DNA of 7,252 nucleotides from Bacteroidota bacterium (GTDB lineage: Bacteria > Bacteroidota > Rhodothermia > Rhodothermales > UBA10348), in NCBI GenBank assembly GCA_024640835.1, contig JAHEEH010000074.1:427-7678 (forward strand), read 5' to 3'. Below are positions 1-5,298 of the stretch, in pieces (the first letter of the stretch is position 1; each line of letters opens with the position of its first letter). The translations under genes and the position numbers were made by a program. The notes under the pieces were generated by a model. The model ran no database searches and had not been told where the DNA came from. It was given only the letters and a program-made list of their open reading frames with translations.

Positions 1-2
1 AA

Positions 3-887
3 CGCTGTGAGGAAACCCAGGCCACCGCGTGCCTCGTGGCCTACCGGGGTATCATCGTCCAGGAGTGGTACGCGGCCGATTATCCCGCCGAACCGGAATT
101 CATGCAGCCGTGGATCGGGACCAGGTCCGCCGCGAAGTCGGTCTTCGGGATCCTGGCAGGAATGCTCATCGATGATGGAGCCATCGGCGGTGTGGACGAG
201 GAGGTTGCGACCTACATCCCGGAATGGCGGGCGGGCGCCGACAGCAGCGTAACGATCCGGCACCTGCTCACGATGACCTCGGGTGTCGCGAAATACGCCG
301 AAGGCCAGCGCAGTCCCGGTGTGGTGGCCGCCAGGAACACCACGGCCTACGTGCTGGGACTTCCCCTCGATTCGCGACCGGGTGACAGGTGGGCCTACTC
401 GAACGAGGGGGCGCAGCTCCTTTCGCCCATTCTCGAACGCGCCGCCGGGATGCCGCTCGCCGCGTATGCAAGGGAGCGCCTCTTCGGCCCCATCGGCATG
501 GAGACGTCCGTCCTGATGGTCGACGAGTACTACAACACGGTCGCAATTGGAGGCATGCACACCCGGCTTCGCGAGTTCGCGCGCCTCGGCCAGTTGATCG
601 CCAACGGCGGGATGTGGAACGGGGCGAAGGTTGTCGGCAACAAATGGATTGAGGAGATGCTGACCGGGGTCGAACAGAATCCCTATTACGGCTATCTCTG
701 GTGGGTGGACGAGGAGTACGGCGCGTACACCGCCGCCGGCACGTTCGACCAGGTGCTGACCGTCATCCCCGACCTGGATCTCGTGGCCGTTCGGCTGCAG
801 CGCGACGTGGGGCCGGGGAAGACCGGGGACTACTGGGGGCGCGAGACGTCAGCCCTTTTGCGGACCATCGTTCCCGCCGACAAGTAG
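3..887 (+). CDS. Serine hydrolase, beta-lactamase/penicillin-binding-protein fold (S12-like), 5' partial
   Basis: This is the C-terminal portion of a class C beta-lactamase-like serine hydrolase, a family of esterases, D-aminopeptidases and beta-lactamases that acylate an active-site serine. The frame is open to the left edge. The first possible start, GTG at 36, lies only 30 residues before the nucleophile, whereas family members usually carry a signal peptide and several dozen residues there, so the true start is probably outside the window. The SxxK motif reads S-A-A-K with Ser at 126-128 and Lys at 135-137. The YxN motif reads Y-S-N with Tyr at 396-398, inside the typical context W-A-Y-S-N-E-G-A-Q. 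The conserved block H-L-L-T-M-T-S-G lies between them. The usual third motif (H/K-x-G) appears as A-A-G in the stretch Y-T-A-A-G-T-F-D-Q near 726-752. The gene ends with TAG at 885-887, converging on the next gene after 22 bases. The fold is clear; the substrate cannot be told. Confidence 0.9.
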   Translation, partial: RCEETQATACLVAYRGIIVQEWYAADYPAEPEFMQPWIGTRSAAKSVFGILAGMLIDDGAIGGVDEEVATYIPEWRAGADSSVTIRHLLTMTSGVAKYAEGQRSPGVVAARNTTAYVLGLPLDSRPGDRWAYSNEGAQLLSPILERAAGMPLAAYARERLFGPIGMETSVLMVDEYYNTVAIGGMHTRLREFARLGQLIANGGMWNGAKVVGNKWIEEMLTGVEQNPYYGYLWWVDEEYGAYTAAGTFDQVLTVIPDLDLVAVRLQRDVGPGKTGDYWGRETSALLRTIVPADK

Positions 888-898
888 GGGGCGTCGGC
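876..898. terminator. Inverted repeat at convergent gene ends, possible terminator
   Basis: GCCGAC at 876-881 and GTCGGC at 893-898 form a perfect 6-bp stem with an 11-base loop. The repeat spans the stop codon of the serine hydrolase and ends 12 bases before the stop of the convergent membrane protein gene. No T-run follows on either strand, so an intrinsic terminator is only a possibility. A 6-bp GC-rich repeat can arise by chance in DNA of this composition. Confidence 0.3.
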
Positions 899-909
899 AC
901 CGTGATGGC

Positions 910-2232
910 CTACCCGAAGAGGGGCAGGGCGATCAATAACAGCAGGGCCCAGATGGCGGCCAACGGAACGACGCGGCCGATGGATTCGCGGAAGACGGTC
1001 ATCCAGAGCTGACGGCGTGCGCGCCACAGCCGGACGCCCACGAACCCGAGGATCAGGAGCGTGGTGACGTTCCACCCGAGAACGGCGAACCGGTTGGGAG
1101 ACAGGCCGAATTCGACCGTCCGGGCAGCAACCGCGGCGAGCGCGTACACATTCAGGATCAGCGTGAGCCCCCCGAGTCCCATGACGCCGTACCGAAGCGG
1201 GGATTTCTGCCTGGCCAGTTGTTCGTCGAGAGAGCCCGAGGCGACCACGGCCAGAAGCACCATGACCGCCATGATCGTGACGTTGTAGACGATCAGGACT
1301 TCGCGCTCCTCGAAGGGTTGTCGAAAGTAGACCGGGATGAACCAGAGGACGTAGACGAGCAGCACGCCAAGGGCGAGCGGGAGCAACAGGCGCGCGAGGG
1401 TGCGGAGCGTGCGGGTCAGGCCTGCCCGCCAGTCCTGGGCCACGGGTGAGGACGCGGCGTCGTACACGCTGCCGATCGCGAGCAACGGGATCGCACCGAC
1501 GCCCCAGGCAGCGACCAGCCGGAGGTTCTCTTCCGGGAGCTCGATTCCCAACACCGAGAAGATCCCGTACGTGAGCCCGACGAACATCAGTCCGGCACCG
1601 AAGAAGATGCCACCCGTCAGGACGATCTCGACCGACTTGACCAGGAAGGCATAAACCTGTCTTGCCGGATCGGGGGAGCACAGGCAGAGCGCCGTTCCGA
1701 CGGCGGCCCAGCAGATGAACAGATTGTGGATGGCGGCGAGGAAACCGGCATCGTCGGCTCGGTCTCCCATGGTGAGCCCGGTGTATAGGGCCACCAGGAC
1801 CACGGCCGCGGCCGCAATACCGTATCGCATCCGCACGTCGCCCGACCTTCTCGAGTGTGCCAGGTACGCGAGGAGACCAAGCGCGACGAGCGGTCCCCAC
1901 CCGACCCAGAACAGCGCGTCTGCCTCCCCGGGGATAGGCGCGGGAAGCTTGCCGCGAGACAGCAGTGCACTGCCGATGCCGAGCAGAACGCTCGCGCCGA
2001 TGACCGTCCACCAACGCCGGTCCTGGCCGGCGGGATGCGAGACCGCTCGCACCGGCAGGTCGAGCCGGTGCAGCCAGGCTTCGAGAAGGACGTCGTCCGG
2101 GCGCTCCCCGGCACACTCCCGGAGCGCCTCTCTGAATGCGATTTCCACTCCTTCCGCCTGCGCCTCCCGAAAGAGGCGTTCAATCCCCGCAGGATCTCCC
2201 GTTGCGGCTTCAATGTTGTCCTTCAGCATCAT
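910..2232 (-). CDS. Polytopic membrane protein, DUF4153-like
   Basis: The 440-residue product has a soluble N-terminal region of about 70 residues (charged, helix-like, rich in Glu/Arg/Ala) followed by about 10-11 predicted membrane helices. These lie near residues 74-92, 105-125, 136-152, 163-185, 203-229, 236-256, 280-304, 311-331, 347-369, 380-402 and 417-438. A late segment reading G-L-S-P-N-R-F-A-V-L-G-W and the overall layout resemble DUF4153 proteins, a family of integral membrane proteins of unknown function; this assignment is from memory of the pattern. I chose the ATG at 2232, which has GGGG five bases upstream and is followed by a second ATG. An ATG at 2331 in the same frame has a better Shine-Dalgarno (AGAGGTGG, 2335-2342). 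However, its extra 33 codons include TTA and AGG, have more A/T third positions, and would leave only 20 bp between divergent start codons. The gene is divergent from the winged-helix regulator and may be its target. No transport or catalytic motif was recognised. Confidence 0.8.
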   Translation of the reverse strand: MMLKDNIEAATGDPAGIERLFREAQAEGVEIAFREALRECAGERPDDVLLEAWLHRLDLPVRAVSHPAGQDRRWWTVIGASVLLGIGSALLSRGKLPAPIPGEADALFWVGWGPLVALGLLAYLAHSRRSGDVRMRYGIAAAAVVLVALYTGLTMGDRADDAGFLAAIHNLFICWAAVGTALCLCSPDPARQVYAFLVKSVEIVLTGGIFFGAGLMFVGLTYGIFSVLGIELPEENLRLVAAWGVGAIPLLAIGSVYDAASSPVAQDWRAGLTRTLRTLARLLLPLALGVLLVYVLWFIPVYFRQPFEEREVLIVYNVTIMAVMVLLAVVASGSLDEQLARQKSPLRYGVMGLGGLTLILNVYALAAVAARTVEFGLSPNRFAVLGWNVTTLLILGFVGVRLWRARRQLWMTVFRESIGRVVPLAAIWALLLLIALPLFG

Positions 2233-2263
2233 GGTTGCCCCGTCGATCGTAGTGAATTCCGTC

Positions 2264-2276
2264 CGGGTAGAACCCG
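2264..2276. repeat. Short perfect dyad (CGGGT / ACCCG)
   Basis: CGGGT at 2264-2268 and ACCCG at 2272-2276 are perfect inverted repeats around the 3-base centre AGA. The dyad lies 32-44 bases upstream of the chosen start of the DUF4153-like gene, where an operator or promoter element could lie. It is short enough to occur by chance in GC-rich DNA. Confidence 0.25.
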
Positions 2277-2315
2277 CGTTGCGAGCGTCACCGTTTGCCC
2301 TTAATGTGCCGCGCG

Positions 2316-2336
2316 GGCTCGTGAATCGCATGAGCC
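2316..2336. promoter_or_regulatory. Imperfect 21-bp dyad, candidate operator or 5'-leader hairpin
   Basis: GGCTCGTG (2316-2323) and CATGAGCC (2329-2336) match as inverted repeats at 7 of 8 positions around a 5-base centre. In RNA the odd position is a G-U pair, so an 8-bp stem could form. The dyad ends 15 bases before the GTG start of the winged-helix regulator. On the opposite strand it covers the alternative ATG at 2331 and touches its Shine-Dalgarno. An autoregulatory operator is the simplest reading. OmpR-type winged helices more often bind direct repeats, so a hairpin or a site for another regulator is also possible. Confidence 0.4.
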
Positions 2337-2351
2337 ACCTCTGAGCAATTC

Positions 2352-3479
2352 GTGAGCATCGTGCACGGTACGCACATCTACCGCTTCGGAGAGTTCACGC
2401 TCGACGCTGCCAATCGGCAGCTCCTGAATGGGAATCAACGCCTGGACCTCAACTCCAGGTACTTCGATGCGCTCGTCCTGCTGGTTCGCGAACAGGGCCG
2501 ACTCGTGGACAAGGACCGGTTCTTCGAAGAGGTCTGGGACGACGTCGTGGTCTCCGACAGCGCCCTCACGCAGTGTATCAAGGAGATCCGCCGTCAGCTC
2601 GAAGACGATGTGGCAAAGCCGCGTTTCATCGAGACCGTTCCCCGCCACGGGTACCGGTTCATCGCGGAGGTTGCGATCATCGCCCGGAACGAGCCGCCCG
2701 AAGCTCACGCCTCTTCGTCAGAGGACGCCGTCCCACCTTCCCCAACCGCGGAAGGCAGTTCCACGCTGTCTTCGGCCCTCGCGTCGGCGCTCGCCGGAGC
2801 GGGGGGAGGCGCCATGGCTGGAGTGCTGGGCGGGCTGCTCTACGGCTTGGGCCTGGCCCAATCGTCCCCGGATCCGCAGATCGGAAACACCTCCGTCCTG
2901 CTCGTGCTGATCGCCCTGTCTGGCTTCGTGGGTGTCGTCGGAGGGTTCGGAGTGGGAGCCGGAATCGCGGCGGCCGAATACGCTGCCGGTGGTCGCGCGG
3001 CCTGGCGCATGGTCGGGGCGGTTCTGGGTGGCCTCCTCGTGGGCGGCAGCGTCAAGCTGTTGGGGGTCGACGCGTTCAACCTGCTCCTCGGACAGACGCC
3101 GGCCGGTATCACGGGCGGCGTGGAAGGCGCTGCGCGCGGATTGGCCGTAGGACTGGGCGCTCACCTGGGGGGCGGCTTCGAGGCGCCGTCCCGGTGGCGA
3201 CCCGTCGTGGCGGCTGCCGCGACAGGGGCTGTCGCGGGAGTGTTGATCGCCGTCTCGGGTGGGCACCTGCTGGGAGGCAGCCTCGACCTGCTCGCTCAAT
3301 CGTTTTCGGACTCCAGGATCACGCTGGACGCATTCGGCCGTTACTTCGGGGAGGTGCGTTTCGGACGGACCACCCAGATCGTGCTCGCCGGCATCGAAGG
3401 GCTCATCTTCGCCGGATGCGTCGTGGGCGCTTTCGTCGCGTCCCGGACGGCGAGAAGGACGGCCGTGATCGACCGGTGA
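2352..3479 (+). CDS. Membrane-anchored OmpR/ToxR-type winged-helix transcriptional regulator
   Basis: Residues 9-107 form a winged helix-turn-helix of the OmpR/PhoB C-terminal type (Trans_reg_C), as in CadC and ToxR. Diagnostic features are F-G-E-F-T-L-D-A near residue 12, R-L-V-D-K-D near 50, the recognition-helix stretch V-S-D-S-A-L-T-Q-C-I-K-E-I-R-R at 67-81, and the wing R-F-I-E-T-V-P-R-H-G-Y-R-F at 91-103. No receiver domain precedes it. A polar linker rich in Ser/Pro/Glu (about 111-137) leads to a Gly/Ala-rich domain with about six hydrophobic segments near 140-168, 181-210, 217-238, 252-274, 283-305 and 343-364. This differs from the single helix plus periplasmic sensor of CadC. The protein should bind DNA while anchored in the inner membrane, sensing an unknown membrane or periplasmic signal. 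The start is GTG at 2352, with a weak GAG upstream; GTG at 2361 is the only nearby alternative after the in-frame stop at 2331-2333. The divergent DUF4153-like gene is a likely target. Confidence 0.88.
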   Translation: MSIVHGTHIYRFGEFTLDAANRQLLNGNQRLDLNSRYFDALVLLVREQGRLVDKDRFFEEVWDDVVVSDSALTQCIKEIRRQLEDDVAKPRFIETVPRHGYRFIAEVAIIARNEPPEAHASSSEDAVPPSPTAEGSSTLSSALASALAGAGGGAMAGVLGGLLYGLGLAQSSPDPQIGNTSVLLVLIALSGFVGVVGGFGVGAGIAAAEYAAGGRAAWRMVGAVLGGLLVGGSVKLLGVDAFNLLLGQTPAGITGGVEGAARGLAVGLGAHLGGGFEAPSRWRPVVAAAATGAVAGVLIAVSGGHLLGGSLDLLAQSFSDSRITLDAFGRYFGEVRFGRTTQIVLAGIEGLIFAGCVVGAFVASRTARRTAVIDR

Positions 3480-3485
3480 TCCTGC

Positions 3486-3504
3486 GTGCGCTCGGACTGC
3501 GCAC
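3486..3504. terminator. Hairpin between convergent genes, possible bidirectional terminator
   Basis: GTGCGC (3486-3491) and GCGCAC (3499-3504) are a perfect 6-bp inverted repeat with a 7-base loop. It sits entirely inside the 27-base gap between the regulator's stop (3479) and the stop of the convergent VOC gene (3507). Position and symmetry fit a bidirectional terminator, but there is no T-run on either side, so any termination would be non-canonical or factor-assisted. Confidence 0.45.
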
Positions 3505-3506
3505 TC

Positions 3507-3899
3507 CTACGGTCTGACCTCGCTCATCATCGCGAGAAGATTGCCGTCCGGATCGCGCAGGAACGCCATCCAGAGATCGTGGTCGGGCAATTTCGCGATC
3601 AGGTGGGGCTCGGATTCGAACACCGCGCCTCGCTGCGCAAGGACCTGGAACGCCGCCTCGAGATCATCCACCCGGTAGTAGATGACCGACCCCTGTCCGG
3701 CCTGCTCCGCCGCGGCTCCATCCAGCATCAGGCGGGTGCCACCACAGTCGAAGAAACCGAGACCCGGCGGCGCAGAGAAAAGGAAGGGCATGCCGAGAAC
3801 GTCGCGATAGAATGCGATTGCGCGGTCCACGTCGGTGACCGGAACAGCGATCTGCCCTATCTCCCCGAGTCCGAATGCCGGCTCCACGTGATCGCTCAT
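3507..3899 (-). CDS. VOC-family (glyoxalase/bleomycin-resistance fold) protein
   Basis: This 130-residue protein spans one VOC module of two beta-alpha-beta-beta-beta units, the fold of glyoxalase I, ring-cleaving dioxygenases and bleomycin-resistance proteins. The first unit opens with I-G-Q-I-A-V-P-V-T-D-V-D-R-A-I-A-F-Y (14-31), and the second starts around V-I-Y-Y-R-V-D-D-L (72-80). The C-terminal signature H-D-L-W-M-A-F-L-R-D-P-D-G-N is at 107-120. Possible metal ligands are Gln16 and His107. The acidic residue that often follows DPDGN is absent (L-L-A-M-M), so metal binding is uncertain. The ATG at 3899 overlaps the stop of the upstream creatininase-family gene in an ATGA, pointing to translational coupling and a shared function. 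The reaction is unknown. It is the last gene of the block, with a hairpin just past its stop. Confidence 0.9.
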   Translation of the reverse strand: MSDHVEPAFGLGEIGQIAVPVTDVDRAIAFYRDVLGMPFLFSAPPGLGFFDCGGTRLMLDGAAAEQAGQGSVIYYRVDDLEAAFQVLAQRGAVFESEPHLIAKLPDHDLWMAFLRDPDGNLLAMMSEVRP

Positions 3900-4681
3900 G
3901 ATCCAGACCCTCGGGGAAACTCGTACAGGTCGTCGAGGTCGGCGGCGGCGAGGTCGATGATGAACGCGGAAAGTGTCCGGGTCACGGCCGCGAAGAAGTG
4001 GGCCCCCTTCTCCGCAGACGCAGCAGAAGGATCTCCGACGCCGGTATCCTCGGTCACACGGGCCCAGTCGCGCGGGGCCCAGGCTGTCCCGTCCCGAAGT
4101 CCGGGCACCTTGAAGACCTTTGCCCGGCCCTTCCCGGCTTCGTCCAGCGGGCGAACGAGACCCGGACTCACATGCAGCATCACGCTCGTCTCGAGTTCTC
4201 CGGCGTGGTCCCCGGGTACGTCGAAGTAGCCATCGGGCGGGGCGGCGGTGTACCAGTTCGCCGTGCACAGGAATACCCGGGTGCGTGGTTGCAGCTCGCG
4301 TATCATCTGCCGGAAGTCGTTCCCTCCGTGACCGTTCAGGATCACCAGCCTGGACACCGAGGAGTGCTCGAGACTCGCCACGATATCCTCGAGGATCAGC
4401 GCCTGCGTGCTCGGATTCAGATTGAGGGTAAGTGGTGCGCCCAGCTGCTGGGCATCCACACCGAGGGGGATCGTCGGCAGGACGATCACTCTCGCTCCGG
4501 CCTCCCACCCGAGGCGGGCGACTTCGATCGCGACGGCTTCGGCCTGGATCGAGTCCGTCCCGAACGGAAGGTGCAGGTTGTGCGCTTCCGTGGCGCCCCA
4601 CGGCAGAATCGCGACGTCGTATTCAGTCTCGCGACTCGCGGACAGCGCGACCTCATTCAGTACGTACGGTCGTCCGGCCAT
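3896..4681 (-). CDS. Creatininase-family metal-dependent amidohydrolase
   Basis: This 261-residue protein matches the usual length of the creatininase family, which are cytoplasmic binuclear-metal amidohydrolases that include creatininase, formamide hydrolases of flavin/deazaflavin biosynthesis and the mycofactocin peptidase MftE. Visible motifs are G-A-T-E-A-H-N-L-H-L-P-F-G-T-D-S at 29-44 (candidate ligands Glu32, His34, Asp43), N-G-H-G-G-N-D at 116-122 (His118), G-D-H-A-G-E-L-E-T-S at 157-166 (Glu162 or Glu164) and the family tail G-D-P-S-A-A-S-A-E-K-G at 216-226. From memory, true creatininase has an NGHYEN-type sequence at the second motif; the NGHGGN form here is that of the broader family, so creatinine is not a safe substrate. 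The ATG at 4681 has AGGAA at 4685-4689. A frame extension to 4810 adds 43 unlike residues and overlaps the lipoprotein gene, so it was not used. The gene follows the lipoprotein by 29 bases and overlaps the VOC gene by 4. Confidence 0.92.
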   Translation of the reverse strand: MAGRPYVLNEVALSASRETEYDVAILPWGATEAHNLHLPFGTDSIQAEAVAIEVARLGWEAGARVIVLPTIPLGVDAQQLGAPLTLNLNPSTQALILEDIVASLEHSSVSRLVILNGHGGNDFRQMIRELQPRTRVFLCTANWYTAAPPDGYFDVPGDHAGELETSVMLHVSPGLVRPLDEAGKGRAKVFKVPGLRDGTAWAPRDWARVTEDTGVGDPSAASAEKGAHFFAAVTRTLSAFIIDLAAADLDDLYEFPRGSGS

Positions 4682-4684
4682 CGG

Positions 4685-4689
4685 TTCCT
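4685..4689 (-). promoter_or_regulatory. Ribosome binding site of the creatininase-family gene
   Basis: The - strand reads AGGAA ending four bases before the ATG at 4681. It sits in the 29-base gap after the lipoprotein stop and decides the start of the creatininase-family gene, because the alternative upstream start at 4810 lies inside the preceding gene. Confidence 0.6.
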
Positions 4690-4710
4690 GGCATGAATCG
4701 TTGATCAGAA

Positions 4711-5196
4711 TCAGTCTTCGGAGGCCCCGTGCTCGACCTGCCGCCGGTACTCCCCGGAATCCATGTGACCCTGCGATCGGACGATCAGGCCGTCCTCGTC
4801 CAGGGTCCACTCCTCGTATCCGCTGATGTGGATCCTGTTGCCGGTGCCTCCGGGTCCCGAGTCGGTCGCGTCCAGCGTCCAGTGAAACCGTGGAACTCCG
4901 TCCACCACTACGAGACTGTCCAGCGAGACGACCATGTCCGGAAGCGCCGTCATGTAGCCCTGGGCCAGCGCGGCAACCGCATCCCTGCCCACCGCCGGAT
5001 CGTCTTCGTTGACCCGGAGCGAACCGCCTTCGGAGTAGAACGAGGCGAAACGCTCGGAGTCCTGGCCGCTCCAGGCCGCTGCGTAGTCGGCGGCGAATGG
5101 AGCGAGGTCGTTTCCTGTCTCACCGGGTTGGGTGCAACCGACCAGGACGGAAACAGACATCCACAGGGCGCACGCGAGGCGATCCGGGAAGTTCAT
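4711..5196 (-). CDS. SnoaL/NTF2-like lipoprotein
   Basis: The 161-residue product begins with a short signal peptide containing Arg6, a hydrophobic stretch at about 8-19, and a lipobox L-V-G-C with the lipidated Cys at 21. It should therefore be a lipoprotein attached to the outer face of a cell membrane. The rest fits one NTF2-like (SnoaL-type) cone domain: helix A-P-F-A-A-D-Y-A-A-A-W (32-42), F-A-S-F-Y-S-E-G-G (50-58), then V-G-R-D-A-V-A-A-L-A-Q-G (69-80), and strands ending in I-S-G-Y-E-E-W-T-L-D-E-D-G-L-I (124-138). Such domains act as small isomerases, cyclases or ligand-binding proteins; no catalytic residue can be assigned. The ATG at 5196 is the first after an in-frame TAG and has no Shine-Dalgarno (the leader is C-rich), which is odd. 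The gene leads a probable operon with the creatininase-family and VOC genes. Confidence 0.85.
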   Translation of the reverse strand: MNFPDRLACALWMSVSVLVGCTQPGETGNDLAPFAADYAAAWSGQDSERFASFYSEGGSLRVNEDDPAVGRDAVAALAQGYMTALPDMVVSLDSLVVVDGVPRFHWTLDATDSGPGGTGNRIHISGYEEWTLDEDGLIVRSQGHMDSGEYRRQVEHGASED

Positions 5197-5298
5197 GGGC
5201 GACGGGGGATGGTTGCCTCGAATCTACGATCCGCGTACTCAAGCAGGGTGTGCCCTGCCGGATTCCGTCGTTACCCCGACGGTCAACCCCTATCGCCT
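5197..5298 (-). promoter_or_regulatory. Intergenic region upstream of the lipoprotein operon
   Basis: This 102-base gap separates the stop of the upstream VOC gene from the lipoprotein start. It is the only sizeable gap in the - strand block and the natural place for a promoter of the lipoprotein-creatininase-VOC genes. On the - strand TTGACC (5281-5286) resembles a -35 box, but no good -10 follows at 16-18 bases. The region also holds the hairpin at 5243-5258. Confidence 0.35.
5243..5258. repeat. Perfect 6-bp inverted repeat with 4-base loop
   Basis: GCAGGG (5243-5248) and CCCTGC (5253-5258) pair perfectly around a TGTG loop. The repeat lies 41 bases after the stop of the upstream VOC gene and 47 bases before the lipoprotein start. 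It could be a terminator for the CocE-VOC transcript, though no T-run follows on the - strand, or an operator for the next operon. Confidence 0.35.

Larger units (their letters stand above)
2233..2351. promoter_or_regulatory. Divergent intergenic regulatory region
   Basis: These 119 bases lie between the chosen starts of the DUF4153-like gene (-) and the winged-helix regulator (+), so promoters for both genes are expected here. The region is visibly richer in A/T than its flanks, with for example TTAATG at 2301-2306. The best forward promoter I can draw is TTGCGA (2279-2284) with CTTAAT (2300-2305), whose 15-base spacer is short; I do not consider it convincing. Two dyads lie here: an imperfect 8-bp repeat at 2316-2336 and a 5-bp repeat at 2264-2276. 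Either could be an operator bound by the adjacent regulator. Confidence 0.5.

Noticed and set aside
36..38. GTG at 36 as the true start of the serine hydrolase
   Set aside because: It leaves only 30 residues before the SxxK serine, and the frame stays open with family-like sequence to the left edge, so the gene is cut by the window.
830..2116. A 428-codon open frame on the - strand overlapping the DUF4153-like gene
   Set aside because: Its translation is an Arg/Pro/Gly-rich shadow in another frame of GC-rich DNA, with no domain or membrane pattern. The overlapping frame encodes a coherent polytopic membrane protein.
2279..2305. A sigma-70 type promoter for the regulator (TTGCGA and CTTAAT)
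   Set aside because: Each box matches only four of six consensus bases and the 15-base spacer is short. It is mentioned in the intergenic entry but not called.
1715..2344. A 209-codon + strand open frame across the start of the DUF4153-like gene and the intergenic region
   Set aside because: It is antisense to a clear coding gene, has Ser/Arg/Pro-rich composition and no recognisable motif.
3507..4601. A 364-codon open frame on the - strand that extends the VOC protein upstream through the creatininase-family gene, suggesting a fusion
   Set aside because: The upstream part is Arg/Pro-rich out-of-frame translation of the creatininase-family gene. The VOC fold starts exactly at the ATG at 3899, which overlaps the stop of that gene.
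3896..4810. The longer 304-residue start for the creatininase-family protein
   Set aside because: The additional 43 residues overlap the lipoprotein gene and look unlike the family. The ATG at 4681 has a good ribosome binding site and gives the normal family length.
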